In this document: positions 9,175 through 19,657 of the stretch, piece by piece | How the letters are laid out: every line of letters starts with the position of its first letter | Numbering within the stretch: the stretch's first letter is position 1 | NCBI GenBank assembly: GCA_000320545.1 | Contig: ADNK01002564.1 | Coordinates: 1 to 36,020, forward strand | Direction: 5' to 3' | DNA: 36,020 nt | Origin: Bigelowiella natans CCMP2755 | Taxonomy: Eukaryota > Cercozoa > Chlorarachniophyceae | Made by a program: the position numbers and the translations under genes | Notes under the pieces: generated by a model | Told to the model about the DNA's origin: nothing | What the model saw: the letters and a program-made list of their open reading frames with translations, nothing else | The model's database searches: none

Positions 9175-12100
9175 CTAGTTGATATTGTGCCAAGATTGTT
9201 CCAGTGTTTCTGGAGGCAACACAAACAGCAACCAAGCTTCTTCGCCACGTGTGCGGCTGCATATTGTAGCCTTTGGAAAGTCGATCCATGAATCATCGAC
9301 AGTCACCGAGAGCATCCGAATCATCTTCTGCATTGCCATGGTGTACATGCTACCAATGGCCGATCGCATCCCTTGCGTCCAGCCCAAATGCAGCTCCTAA
9401 AGGTACACATATGCACACAACAGAAAATCTACATTAAATACAGACAGAAGGTGTTGCAAGTAATTAATGGAATGTAGCATTGCGTACCTGCGAGAGCGAC
9501 ATGGCGGACTGGATCTGGCCCTTTAGCGTCCCGCAACTTAACTTTTGCTACTCGCCTTCGGAAGGTCTTTTCGGCTTGGGTAAGCCGTTTGTTCGACACT
9601 AAAAACAAGAAAAATCGTTATCCCCACGAAGCTCCGATATTTTACACGAATTATGTGTGGAAGCACATCTATCTCACCCTATGCATTAAGTTAAATATGG
9701 AAAACTCACTATGTACTATCTTTTTGGTGTTCTGCAAGAGAGCATGCATTCCGGCTCCTCCTCTTATTTTTGTCCCCCGTGTCCTTCTTCTCCGCGCTGC
9801 CCCTGCCGATTTTCGCTCCTCGTCTTCCTTTGCCTCCATCTTTGAGCTTGCTTCCCGCTGCTCTTGTTTTTGAATTTTCCCCCCCTCCTTAAAATCTTCC
9901 CCGAGAGTGTTGGAGATCTGCTTGCCAGTACGGCGTATCTGCACCGACTTGCAGGTGCTGCTAGATTTATCATTTGTGCTATTACTTCTACCGGTATCAA
10001 AATTATTATGCGCACTCCTGGTCGCTCTATACTTCCCCCTCTTGCTGCTTCTCTTCTTTCCAGGCGACAAAGCTGACGAGGAGAACACCTGCGAGGTGAG
10101 GAGATTAGGTGAGTATATTCAGAAGAGGCATTTCTGGCGAGAATACTGCTTTTCATCTCCCAAACCTCAACTTGCAGAAACAGAAGGAAGGGGAGCCGAT
10201 AAAGATTGGCATATCCCCGCATCTACTATTTATTACTACTAACCACTGCGCTACTCTAACAATACCTTTGTTGTCAAGTGGTAGTTATTATTTTCAGGTA
10301 TCTGAAGAGGGGCATTGCTATACTTGATTCCAGGGTTAGGATTGAATGCCTTCGGCACGTCATAGTGGAAGTCATCCCTAAGCTCGCGGTGCAGCTGCTT
10401 CGCCTCGCGGAGGCTCCTCATATACGAATTGTGCCAAAGCTGAAGGTTTGCCGTGAAGAAAGACCATACCGACGAAGAAACAAAAGACGGAAGAAGTAAA
10501 GAAAAGGACAAACGAGGATTACGTAAACGGTAAGTAAAGTAAGGCTTCGTTCCTTCCACCCCTTCTTTCGATTCTTCCTATTCGTCCACTCCTCACCTTG
10601 ATATCCCGTAGATTCGCGCGCTGCCTTCCCGGAATAACGTCGCTTGCAAAGCGCTCGCATTGCTTCCGCGCTAATCTACCTCGCACAGACTTCTTAAGGA
10701 TGGACGCGAGCTCTTTCTGCGTCAACCATCCTTCCTTCTCGGTCTTTTGCCGGATGAAAAACTCATAATTTTGCACAACGGTGAGGGCGTTCACTAGTTG
10801 CAGGTGGAGCGTCACGTCGAGGAACTTCTGGCATCGCACGGTCCCTGAAGATGATGGTGATGGGAGGGAGAGGGGGGAGGAAAGGCATAGCTGTTATTAT
10901 TATCCATAATTGTTCTTGCTACACTACCGCTACAAAGATATATGTGCGATCTCATCACCATACCGTCCGAAGCGGCAGAGGCCAAACTCAGGAAATCTCC
11001 AATGTGGATTTGGGACTGCGCGTGACTCATTCCCGCATTTTGCAGCGCAGCTGAGAGCCGGGGCATCGATATACGACGAGGCTTGCCGGTCCCCATCTGC
11101 CGAACCTGCTTCGAGAGCTGCACCATGTTGAGCTCTGGATACGGGGTGGCCTTAAGTGCCCCTCCCACATTTCCGCCTCCCCCGATAGCGGAGGTTCCAC
11201 CACCAAAATCGTGCAATCCCCCCACTTCATTGGCAGCAGCAACCCACTCTGCTAGCTGGTCCAGGTCTTGTTCCGCCCCCCCCCCTCCACCGCTTCCTCC
11301 GCTTGACGAACTCAGAAAGTTCTGCGAAGTGGATGAATGCGAGATTGTGGAGCGGCGGTTATGCCGATGCCGCGCTGCGCGTGCACGCGTGCGTACCATC
11401 TTGGCATGAATGCAGGGAGAGTTGAGTAATAGTCCGCACGTGTACAACGCTCGTCGCCCGTGGCGAAACTCCCCATGCTTTATTTCGCTGACCCAGAGCA
11501 ATACCATCGACATCAGGAATTTCTTGAGGGGGAATTTGTCTGAACTGAAAATGAAGCGCTCTGGTCGGAAGTCGCCAAAGATCTCCGGCATTTCCTCCTG
11601 GGCTGCTCTCAGAGATGATCTGAAAGCATCGGCTCGCAGCTCTGAGTTGAGTGTCATCACGCGTGCAATCTGGAGATAGGCTGGCAAGTCAAGTGGCGAT
11701 ATACGGCATCCATTGGAGAGGCTCTCGTAGACCTTTCGAAGGTGCACATCCATAAACAAACAGCAATGAGTACAACACTGAGAGAGTCGGAACTAGCGAA
11801 CGCGCGAAGGAGAGGGGTATGGAAAAGATGGAGTGGCTATTAGGGTGGTGGATTCTAAATCCGATATCTAGCTTCATTTGTTTCCAAAAGCGGGGTACCT
11901 CGCGGAACACGCGTTCAATCACTGCACGCAGCCTCTCCACGGAGATATCTTCGTTGCCGTTGGTAATCTCCATATCAAATATCAGATTCGTCCAATAGGT
12001 GGGGCACATTACTTTAACTGGCGGTAATATCATTATCCTCTCCAGCTGCGTGCGGGTCATTTGGATCCCTGAGTGGAGGAATTCGTTCTTTTGTTGTTAC

Positions 12101-13485
12101 TGTGCAGTGATATGCATGCGATCAAGGCAGGAGGGTTAGAGTACAGGCTTACCACTATCCACGATTCCGTCTGGATCCACTCCCTGCAACGCACGGAATA
12201 CACGCATGATGTGGGGGTTGCACTTCGGATTCCAAGAGTTCAGCTCTCGCGCCAGCGCCCAGATTTCCGACTCGTCATCCAGAAGAGCGCTTTCTCTCCG
12301 CGCCTGGAGCATCTTGAGCTCCGAATCACTTTTGGGCCTGCGTGGCGTGGAATTCCACTTCCGCAACACTGATATCTTGCTCTCTCTCACCTTGATAAGC
12401 AGCGTATCGTCCCCGAGGCATGCGCCCATGAACCGCAGGTATTTAGCAGCCAAATACCTCTTCGTGTGTGCCGCAGCTGGCGCACAAATAGACTCAGCTG
12501 CTCGTTTGGCAAAGTAATTTATGAAGGTTCCCTCGCTAACCTGTATTAATTACCAGTTTTGAGTTATCTTACACCTATTATTGCTTGCTGCCTATTATGG
12601 AGTGTCGGTGATCTCCAATATCAAAGCTGTGCATGCAGACCTACTCCTCAATGCATCTTCATTCTCTCTTCCCTCTTTCCGATCTCTTCCTTCCCTATCT
12701 TCCACAGCTGCATACCTCTAGATATAATTCCCTGCATTGGCTACTATTTTTGCAGCCAATAATCTCACTATTACTATTGCTTCTGCTGCTGCCGCCGGTG
12801 CTACTATTAAAGTGAAAAGTGACCTTCGGGTTGTTGTCCAGATCAAGCCCGCTACCGTTTTCACGGAAAGAGGCCTCTTCATACTCTCCGATAAACATCA
12901 TCGTCAACAGTTGTACTGTATCATGTACGTCCACAGAAGACCTGTTGAGGCGTTTCACTTTTTGGAAGATCCGCAATATAAGTGAGGCAAAAATGTCTTC
13001 GAAGATGTCGCTGTCAATGTATTCCCCCTCTTCATACTTAGAGAGTGTCTGCAGAAGTACCACCGATATTTTATCATGGCGAGAGCTTACGCTCTTACCG
13101 ATTACCAATTCACGGTGCCATTCGGAGTAGATATCAATCTTTTTCCACTCATTCTGTGTGAAGTGGCAGCCCCTAAGATGTACATAATTGATGTTCAATG
13201 TGAATGAAAGTGTGCAAGAATGAATTATTTGACTCTCTTAGATATCATTGCGTTTATCATCTTTTGAAATTCTGCGTGTTCTGTTTCCATGTATACATTC
13301 TATCCTCATCTGGTGCTCACTCACTTCAGCAGTTTCTTGACATCGCTAGCGGCCAAAGACCCTTCCGATGAAAGAGAGGAATGCAGGAGTTCATATAGCA
13401 TTCGAGTCCATTTCTCCACATCATCGTCTTCGATAATTTGCTGGGCCCCTCCGCCAGTGGCGTGATTTTTTTCATCAGCAGCCAT
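9175..13485 (-). CDS. Unrecognised protein of about 968 residues, ten exons
   Basis: Exons on the minus strand: 13485-13325 (ATG), 13172-12824, 12540-12153, 12068-11899, 11732-10964, 10844-10597, 10439-10266, 10088-9717, 9541-9488 and 9396-9175 (TAG). Their lengths sum to 2,907 bases, exactly 969 codons, with matching phases throughout. The first two thirds are mixed alpha-helical and well structured (MLYELLHSSLSSEGS; IFEDIFASLILRIFQKVKRL; VMCPTYWTNLIFDMEITNG), with segments resembling degenerate EF-hand-like helix pairs. Exon 5 contains a disordered Ser/Gly-rich linker (SSSSGGSGGGGG). Exon 8 is basic and Ser/Lys/Glu-rich (GKKRSSKRGKYRATRS). The C-terminus is compact again (HLGWTQGMRSAIGSMYTMAM; DDSWIDFPKATI). 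I see no signal peptide, transmembrane segment or catalytic signature. The exon 4/5 boundary and the start of exon 9 are the least certain sites. It is probably a regulatory or scaffold protein; the family is unknown to me. Confidence 0.75.
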
Positions 13486-13933
13486 GCTATCTGTTTGGGG
13501 GGGCTCCTCAGTTTTCGATTGCCATCGGTTACTGTCGAAATCTTAGTGCAAGTATCTTGCTAATCCAGAAGTCACACCAGGAAAATCCCCACCATTTCCC
13601 CGTTTTCTGGTTCATTGCGAAATCAAACGTCGCAGGACTCAAGTCCAGTGTGTTTTTTGAGGAAAATCGTACGATTCCCGGTGTTGGGATGAGCCAGGAA
13701 TTTCTAGTGCGACAACAACAAAAAACCGTTTTCGCTATTTTTTCTGATTTGTTTCAATTGTGAACCCCCCGTCCGCAGACCGTCGTGTAGGTGTGGCTTT
13801 TGGAGTGGATGCTCTGCGTTGTGTCGATTGTCGACGCCACATTGCTGCTTTCTCCAGTTGACCTCACTAAGGCTAGTTCGAGGAACTGCGATTCGCACAC
13901 TGCAAGTTTCTTGCAACACTTTGGAAACGCGGT
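13486..13933. promoter_or_regulatory. 5' flank of the 968-residue gene, interrupted by the retrotransposon
   Basis: No gene is supported. This is the upstream region of the minus-strand gene that starts at 13485. The LTR element begins about 450 bases upstream of that start codon, so it may sit within or close to the promoter. No specific promoter motif is identified. Confidence 0.45.
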
Positions 13934-13937
13934 TCAT
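13934..13937. repeat. Target-site duplication, left copy (TCAT)
   Basis: TCAT directly abuts the outer edge of the left LTR and is repeated at 19654-19657 beyond the right LTR. Integration of LTR elements typically duplicates 4-6 bases. Confidence 0.8.
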
Positions 13938-14263
13938 TGTTGCGCGTAAGGTGTTCACAGGCCGAGGCGCTACGTGCACAAGTAGGCAGGGGGGGGGAAA
14001 GGCACGTTTGCTTCCTTTTGAAGAGTTGTGTTTATTTTTATTAAAGATTATATTTTTATTAAATCGTGCACTGCGTAATCATTCGCGAAGCTTTCGCGAA
14101 TGCCGCCGCACGTGGGGCAGCACACTTCCGGTGTGCTGCCATGAGTCCCGCCGGAACCCACGTGCCTATGCTGTATTAATATCTACGTTATCTATATTCT
14201 ATATCCGCGACAACCCCTTTGTTGTCGCACGTGACTTGTGCCCGCGTAGTGGTACGCGCTACA
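13938..14263 (-). repeat. 3' LTR (left copy)
   Basis: 326 bp, TG...CA. By line-by-line reading it is identical to 19328-19653. It contains three inverted repeats that could form hairpins: 14081-14101 (9-bp arms, 3-base loop), 14117-14139 (9-bp arms, 5-base loop) and 14207-14228 (8-bp arms, 6-base loop). Confidence 0.95.
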
Positions 14264-14273
14264 CCTCCCCCAA
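14264..14273 (-). other. Polypurine tract
   Basis: On the minus strand the bases directly before the 3' LTR read TTGGGGGAGG, a purine run in the position where plus-strand DNA synthesis is primed in LTR elements. Confidence 0.75.
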
Positions 14274-14314
14274 GTCACGTTGCTCCTTCCTTCCTTCCTT
14301 ATTCCCTTAGACCT

Positions 14315-17300
14315 TCATCGCTTTCGGAACTTCACCAACCACCAGGTAATAGATTCCTCTCTAACCTTATCTCCTTTGTCGCTTACCCAGAACTCACCTT
14401 CGTCCTTAGGTTCGTGTCCATACCAGCCCTCTGCATCAAGGTCCCCCAGGACCTTATACCAGTGCTCAAAGGGTAAGTCGGGAACAGCTAGGTAGAGTAG
14501 CTGATATTTTCCGTCCTTTATTTTCATAGCTACCCTCTCCATATTTCGTAATCCAGGGTAGCCTAGATAGACAATCTTCATGCGCCAATCGTCGTTCACC
14601 CTGACCTTATTGTTTCCATATTCCACATCGAACTTAGGTCGGGGTCCTAAACAAGGCATTGCTCGCTCCCACACAGTAGGGTTTACTTTAACATCCTCTA
14701 GGAGCTTCTCACCGATATCATAATTCTTTAGGTGACTGATGTGGCGCAAGGTGACCCTGTTCCCATCATAGATGTAGTACTGCTTCCTCCCCTTCCTCTC
14801 GGTAACCTTTGCAACGCCACCCCAGAAGGGGTCTTGTTTATTTCTCGATCTCAGATTTACCTTGGCCCTAACATACTGTCCTTCCTTTAGAACTCGGCCA
14901 TCGTACGGGACCTTCTCGTCTTCGCTCTCGGTATCGTCGTCGTTGTCGTCGCCTTCTTCCCTCTCCTTATCCTTGATACCTCCCCCAGACGTGAAGGTGT
15001 CGTTTACTAACCCTTGTATCTTGTCTGGTGTGGTGCTATTTATCCTGCTTAGGTTGGCCAAGGTGCGGTGGAGTCGCTCTACCTTGGAGTTGGACTGGGC
15101 ATAGTATACAGGTGAGGCATCAATATTAGGGTGTGGTAGCTGTAGAAGAGAGGTCTCATTATCCACATGTAACTTCTTTGGTATCTTGTTTATGCTAACT
15201 TCATCAGGGATAGCCTGGAGCTCAGACTCCCAGGTACGGTAGCAGTTAGTAAGCCTCTGCTTATATAAGCCTTTGTTCTTCTTAGCAACGTTGACCTTGA
15301 TAATCTTTTTAACCCAGCACTTTCCAGTGGCCACATCAACGAAGGTAAGGTAGTGATAGCCATCGTACTTATAAACATCAATTTGCACGATATCTAAGAA
15401 GTTCCTTGCTTTGATTTTCTTAGATGCACGGCTCTTGCTGGACTCCTTGGTGGCGACGCCTGCCGCCTTCAAGCTGGAGCACCTGCAGCCACGCAGGTAT
15501 GTCCTTATCTCTTTTAGCTTGTAGGGCCAGTAGTAATGGTAGAGTAGAGCAGTGATATGGTTTTCTCCTACGTGTGCAGGTCCATGGGCGGTAAAGAGAA
15601 GGGCTCCCCTGGTCCGCCGTGGCACGTAGGTACGCCTAACATTATTAGTGTATACATATATCCTATCACTAAGTACCTCATGCTTGTGTTTGTATTTATC
15701 CAGGTGTTCTTGAAGGTGCTGGAGCTCCTCTGGCTCAGGCAGGAAGTCGCCGTCCTCGAAGGTAATCGCGTTAACCATAGGGGTGACCTGGGTAGGGACT
15801 TTCTTTTCGAACAGCCTGCTGAAATAGTCAGCAAGCTGCTTGTCTCCTGGTGCGTAGACCACTGTCCTCTTGTCCCTAAACTCTTCCGTGTCCGCCCTCA
15901 TAGCTGCATACTCATCGTTAGGCGCTTCGAGCTTGCGGTCGATGCCTAGGAGGGGCTTGTGGTCAGTCATTAAGGTGAAGCTGGGCACCGACAGCAGGTA
16001 GTATCTTAGTTTCCTCTGCGCCTCAGTCATGGCTTTATACTCTCCTTTTGTAGGGCTGTACTTGGCCTCAGCTGCTGTGCAGGCCCTGCCCCACACCCGT
16101 ATGATCTGCTGGTCTTGGGTAAGTACAGCAGCCATACCTAGCTTAGACCAGTCTGTCCATAGGGTAGCTGGTCTAGTAGTGTCTAGCTTAGCATTCAATA
16201 GGGTGTTGCTGCATAACTTTATTAGGTTATCGAAGTGGGCATCAAGGCCAGCCTTGGCCCACACCTTAGCGAAGCTGAGGCCTACAGAGTTCTCCTTCCG
16301 GTAAGCAGTAGTAAAAGCAGCTGCAGTCCTAGCGTAGGTAGGGGAGAACCTACGTAGTATCCAAGCTGCAGTCTGCAAGAATGACTTTAACTCCTTTGCA
16401 TTCTTAGGTTTAGGGGCTTGCTGTAGTGCTGCTACTTTCTCGGGGTTTGGGGTGATGCGGCCTTGCTCCAGGTAATATCCACACCACTTGATTCTTGTAG
16501 CTAGGAATGTACACTTCTGCAGTCTAATAGTAAAACCGAAGTGTGCAAACCTAATAAATATATTTTCCAGGAGGAAGATCTGAGCGACGACTGTGTTGGT
16601 ACATATTATGTCATCATCCACATACACAAACACAAACACCCACAACACAGACGCCATCCCATCATGTGTGTATGCCCTGTAGTTCTGACTACTGAACGCA
16701 TCCCCTGATATGCTTAGGCCGTAAGGGAATACGACGAAGTGCCACTTCCTGTGCCTGCTGGAGAACGCGGTAATGGGGCGGGAGGTTTTGTGGATGGGTG
16801 TCTGCATGTATGATTCATTTTTATCTAGGGAAGAGTAGTATTTGTATCCTATGACGTGTTCAATAACGTCATCTATCCTTGGTGTAGGTGTCTGGATCCT
16901 CTTTATTACTCGGTTGTGGCGGATGAAGTTGTGCGCCAGGCGGAAGAAAGGGTAAGTAGGTTTCTTAGCTAGCACATGTCTCACGTTCCATGGTGAGTTG
17001 CTTGGCTCTATCTTCCCTTCCTTTGCCCATTCATTGATCTGCCACTCTATCTTTTCCCAGTCCGCTTCCGGTCGCCTATGTTCTGGGTCATTGATGATGC
17101 ACTCTTCGTATCCCTTCTTTAGCTCGATCTTTACTGGGGTAAGCTTGCTGGAGGGCTTCGTCGTCGGCTTGGTGATGTCAGAGTACTTCTCGTTTAATAT
17201 TTTATTAATGTACTTTTTGCCTTTGTCGATATCCCAATCATCAGCTGGGGGGGTCTTGTCCAGTAGCTCCGTTATCTGTCGGATGGTCTTGCCGGGGTTC

Positions 17301-19288
17301 TTCTTCCGTAGCTCGGTAGGTGTAGGTAGCTTGTTGTCCGCTAGGTCCATAAACTCTAACGCATTAACGCTTGACTCAGAGGTCCACTCGTCAAGCCGTA
17401 TCATGTTCTGGCTGATGGTCCTGCCTGACTTCTTTGGCAACTTAGCAAAGTATATCTTGTGATTGTAGAATGATATGATCCCCCCTAATTTTTCTAGGGC
17501 ATCCTGTCCGAGGAGTAGTTCCATGGATAAAGTCATGGCTACTCGGGTCTTGATTTGGGTCTCCGCGTCGCTGCCAGGTATCTGTAGCTTTAGCATTAGC
17601 TCACCGACGGTCTTCATGGAAGAGCTTCCGTCTGCTTGAGCATATTTACGTTCTTTCTTAGTCACTTGATCCAATAGTCCTAACCTTCTTACTGTGCTTA
17701 GGCTTATGAAGGACTTCGGCATGCTGCCACTATCCCAAAGGGCAGGTAGTTTCTTGTAGTCTCCGTAGCTGTCTTTAACTTTAACCTTGGTCATAGCAAC
17801 TTTGATAGTCCTGTTAGCGTCTTCGTCATTAATGTTGCATACTCCTAAGTTCTTTATGTCGTCTAGGGTCATGGGCTTGTCTTGGTCCTGCGTTGCTGGT
17901 ACTGCTGTCTTCGTCGGCGCCTGCTTAAGGTGATCTAATATTCCGTTTATCTGCTGCTGTATAGCATTGATACTGTTCTGCTTTTTGTTCTTATATTTAT
18001 TGTTCTTCCCGTTGTTGCTGCCTTGCCATTTGCTGTTGTTATATCCTTGTCCTCTGCCTTTCTTTCTCTTTAACTTCTCGTAGTGTTCGTTGAGCTGCCT
18101 GATCGTCATCCTGGGTCGTCCTTCTTTCCTGTCTCTGCAGTCTTTAGCGGTGTGTTTCCCTTTACGTGAGCAGTATCCGCAACGTCGGTTACCTTCCCTG
18201 TCCTTGTACCAGTCTCGCTGCGGCTTAATAGCGTTAATGTTTCCTATGCCAGGTACCTTAGGGCTGGTAAACTTGCGGTCCTGCTCCTGCTCGCGTAGGG
18301 ATATAGCCTGCACTGCTGCCTCCATCGTGGTGTAGCCTTTCTCCGTAACGTAAGTGGATTCCTTTATCTTTAACTTGAACTCTTCAAACCTTGCCTGATC
18401 ATCACCTGTGTTGTAATTAAAATCATGTAGTTCGTCGATCATATCCTGGAAGCGCGTGGCAAAGTCTCTAACAGGTTCTCTCTCATGCTGCATCATTGCT
18501 CTGTATTTTCTAATAGCCTGGGGTAGGGAGTTAGCATCCTGTTCATTTACAAAAGCCTTCATTATCGCCTCAACGTCTCGTAGCCCACTAACTGTAGTGT
18601 GTATTTTCTCTAGCTGCCTGATCCGGGTCCTGCCTGTCTCGTAAAGGTCCATGGCTTGCTTTATTATAGCTAGCCATTTGAGCTTGTCGTTTTCGGTGGG
18701 GTTAGGGGTAAAGTCGCAGAGTATACTCCTAGCGTTCTTCCACCACCTCCTTGCCTCACCTCTTTTCCCGTTGTATTTCGTTATCATAACCGGTGCTGTT
18801 TTAACAGACATGAACTGGGTGTTCCGCTGTACCGGCTGCTGCTGCTTGACGGTGCTCTGGGTCGTCCCCCGCGAGGCGCCCAGACCCCCGTCGTTCCTAA
18901 ACAAAGCTGCCCACTCTGGAGGTAAGTCTGCTTCGTAATCCATGATGTCCTGCATGATAGCTGCCCAAACATCATGTGTCTGATACTTGTATTCTATCGA
19001 TACTTTCAGTTTGGCGTAGTTGCTCGCCCTGGGTCGCAAGGCTCGTAATGCCATTACGACCTTCTTGCTTTCGGCGGCCACGTCCTCGTCGTCCGCCTCG
19101 TAGAAGTTCTCCAGTGCCTCTGCTGCTGCATCTGCTTTCTTAATCCCGGGTGCTGGTCCCGGCGGTGCCTGTGGAGGTGTTCCTCCTCCTTCCTTAGCGT
19201 CCGTATCGCCCTTCCTTTCCTGTTTCTGCTCGTGCCCTTGCACGGCCTGCGAGCCAAAGTCCTGCTGTTCTTCTAGCTGCTGTGACAT
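14315..19288 (-). CDS. Gag-Pol polyprotein, 1,657 residues, single frame
   Basis: One uninterrupted frame carries all retrotransposon functions. A Gag region (about residues 1-365) is followed by a zinc knuckle near 369-384 with spacing C-x2-C-x5-H-x4-C, one residue longer than the usual CCHC box. The aspartic protease motif WDSGS lies near residue 515. In the reverse transcriptase, FPYGLSISGDAF precedes the catalytic YVDDD near 888. RNase H follows, with WTDWSK near 1043, KGEYKAM, and TDHKPL near 1108. The integrase has a His/Cys zinc-binding region ending GCRC near 1265 and catalytic acidic residues in QIDVY (about 1302), HVDNE (about 1375) and KVERLH (about 1403). A C-terminal segment around residue 1500 (FWGGVAKVTERKGRKQYYIY) looks like the SH3-like integrase tail. 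No frameshift or stop separates gag from pol. The start is the first ATG after the 5' LTR, 40 bases inside it. Confidence 0.95.
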   Translation of the reverse strand: MSQQLEEQQDFGSQAVQGHEQKQERKGDTDAKEGGGTPPQAPPGPAPGIKKADAAAEALENFYEADDEDVAAESKKVVMALRALRPRASNYAKLKVSIEYKYQTHDVWAAIMQDIMDYEADLPPEWAALFRNDGGLGASRGTTQSTVKQQQPVQRNTQFMSVKTAPVMITKYNGKRGEARRWWKNARSILCDFTPNPTENDKLKWLAIIKQAMDLYETGRTRIRQLEKIHTTVSGLRDVEAIMKAFVNEQDANSLPQAIRKYRAMMQHEREPVRDFATRFQDMIDELHDFNYNTGDDQARFEEFKLKIKESTYVTEKGYTTMEAAVQAISLREQEQDRKFTSPKVPGIGNINAIKPQRDWYKDREGNRRCGYCSRKGKHTAKDCRDRKEGRPRMTIRQLNEHYEKLKRKKGRGQGYNNSKWQGSNNGKNNKYKNKKQNSINAIQQQINGILDHLKQAPTKTAVPATQDQDKPMTLDDIKNLGVCNINDEDANRTIKVAMTKVKVKDSYGDYKKLPALWDSGSMPKSFISLSTVRRLGLLDQVTKKERKYAQADGSSSMKTVGELMLKLQIPGSDAETQIKTRVAMTLSMELLLGQDALEKLGGIISFYNHKIYFAKLPKKSGRTISQNMIRLDEWTSESSVNALEFMDLADNKLPTPTELRKKNPGKTIRQITELLDKTPPADDWDIDKGKKYINKILNEKYSDITKPTTKPSSKLTPVKIELKKGYEECIINDPEHRRPEADWEKIEWQINEWAKEGKIEPSNSPWNVRHVLAKKPTYPFFRLAHNFIRHNRVIKRIQTPTPRIDDVIEHVIGYKYYSSLDKNESYMQTPIHKTSRPITAFSSRHRKWHFVVFPYGLSISGDAFSSQNYRAYTHDGMASVLWVFVFVYVDDDIICTNTVVAQIFLLENIFIRFAHFGFTIRLQKCTFLATRIKWCGYYLEQGRITPNPEKVAALQQAPKPKNAKELKSFLQTAAWILRRFSPTYARTAAAFTTAYRKENSVGLSFAKVWAKAGLDAHFDNLIKLCSNTLLNAKLDTTRPATLWTDWSKLGMAAVLTQDQQIIRVWGRACTAAEAKYSPTKGEYKAMTEAQRKLRYYLLSVPSFTLMTDHKPLLGIDRKLEAPNDEYAAMRADTEEFRDKRTVVYAPGDKQLADYFSRLFEKKVPTQVTPMVNAITFEDGDFLPEPEELQHLQEHLDKYKHKHEVLSDRIYVYTNNVRRTYVPRRTRGALLFTAHGPAHVGENHITALLYHYYWPYKLKEIRTYLRGCRCSSLKAAGVATKESSKSRASKKIKARNFLDIVQIDVYKYDGYHYLTFVDVATGKCWVKKIIKVNVAKKNKGLYKQRLTNCYRTWESELQAIPDEVSINKIPKKLHVDNETSLLQLPHPNIDASPVYYAQSNSKVERLHRTLANLSRINSTTPDKIQGLVNDTFTSGGGIKDKEREEGDDNDDDTESEDEKVPYDGRVLKEGQYVRAKVNLRSRNKQDPFWGGVAKVTERKGRKQYYIYDGNRVTLRHISHLKNYDIGEKLLEDVKVNPTVWERAMPCLGPRPKFDVEYGNNKVRVNDDWRMKIVYLGYPGLRNMERVAMKIKDGKYQLLYLAVPDLPFEHWYKVLGDLDAEGWYGHEPKDEGEFWVSDKGDKVREESITWWLVKFRKR

Positions 19289-19304
19289 TGTTAGTCAAAT
19301 CGTT

Positions 19305-19322
19305 TCCCGTGTGTGGAAGCCA
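19305..19322 (-). other. Candidate tRNA primer-binding site
   Basis: Five bases inside the 5' LTR the minus strand reads TGGCTTCCACACACGGG. PBS sequences begin with TGG, complementary to the CCA end of a tRNA. The spacing is normal, but the matching host tRNA is unknown. Confidence 0.5.
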
Positions 19323-19327
19323 AAGGT

Positions 19328-19653
19328 TGTTGCGCGTAAGGTGTTCACAGGCCGAGGCGCTACGTGCACAAGTAGGCAGGGGGGGGGAAAGGCACGTTTG
19401 CTTCCTTTTGAAGAGTTGTGTTTATTTTTATTAAAGATTATATTTTTATTAAATCGTGCACTGCGTAATCATTCGCGAAGCTTTCGCGAATGCCGCCGCA
19501 CGTGGGGCAGCACACTTCCGGTGTGCTGCCATGAGTCCCGCCGGAACCCACGTGCCTATGCTGTATTAATATCTACGTTATCTATATTCTATATCCGCGA
19601 CAACCCCTTTGTTGTCGCACGTGACTTGTGCCCGCGTAGTGGTACGCGCTACA
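19328..19653 (-). repeat. 5' LTR (right copy)
   Basis: 326 bp, identical to the left copy as far as I can read. It should contain the element promoter. The three inverted repeats of the left LTR are conserved here. Confidence 0.95.
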
Positions 19654-19657
19654 TCAT
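19654..19657. repeat. Target-site duplication, right copy (TCAT)
   Basis: Matches 13934-13937. The following bases are also CAT repeats, so the exact length (4 bp) is slightly ambiguous. Confidence 0.75.

Larger units (their letters stand above)
13938..19653 (-). mobile_element. Complete Ty3/gypsy-order LTR retrotransposon, 5,716 bp
   Basis: The element is bounded by two 326-bp LTRs beginning TG and ending CA, and flanked by the 4-bp duplication TCAT. It is read on the minus strand, so the right LTR is the 5' LTR. Internal landmarks are a candidate primer-binding site beside the 5' LTR, one gag-pol reading frame, and a polypurine tract beside the 3' LTR. The domain order protease, reverse transcriptase, RNase H, integrase is that of the Ty3/gypsy (Metaviridae) lineage, not Ty1/copia. 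Identical LTRs plus an open frame indicate a recent and possibly still active insertion. Plus-strand frames inside it are shadows. Confidence 0.95.

Noticed and set aside
9764-10222. Alternative minus-strand frame across exon 8 of the 968-residue gene
   Set aside because: Only the frame entered from the acceptor at 10089 keeps phase with both neighbouring exons; the alternative is Arg-rich shadow.
14862-19257. Many plus-strand and other-frame open segments inside the retrotransposon
   Set aside because: They are shadows of the single 1,657-codon minus-strand gag-pol frame, which carries all recognisable motifs.
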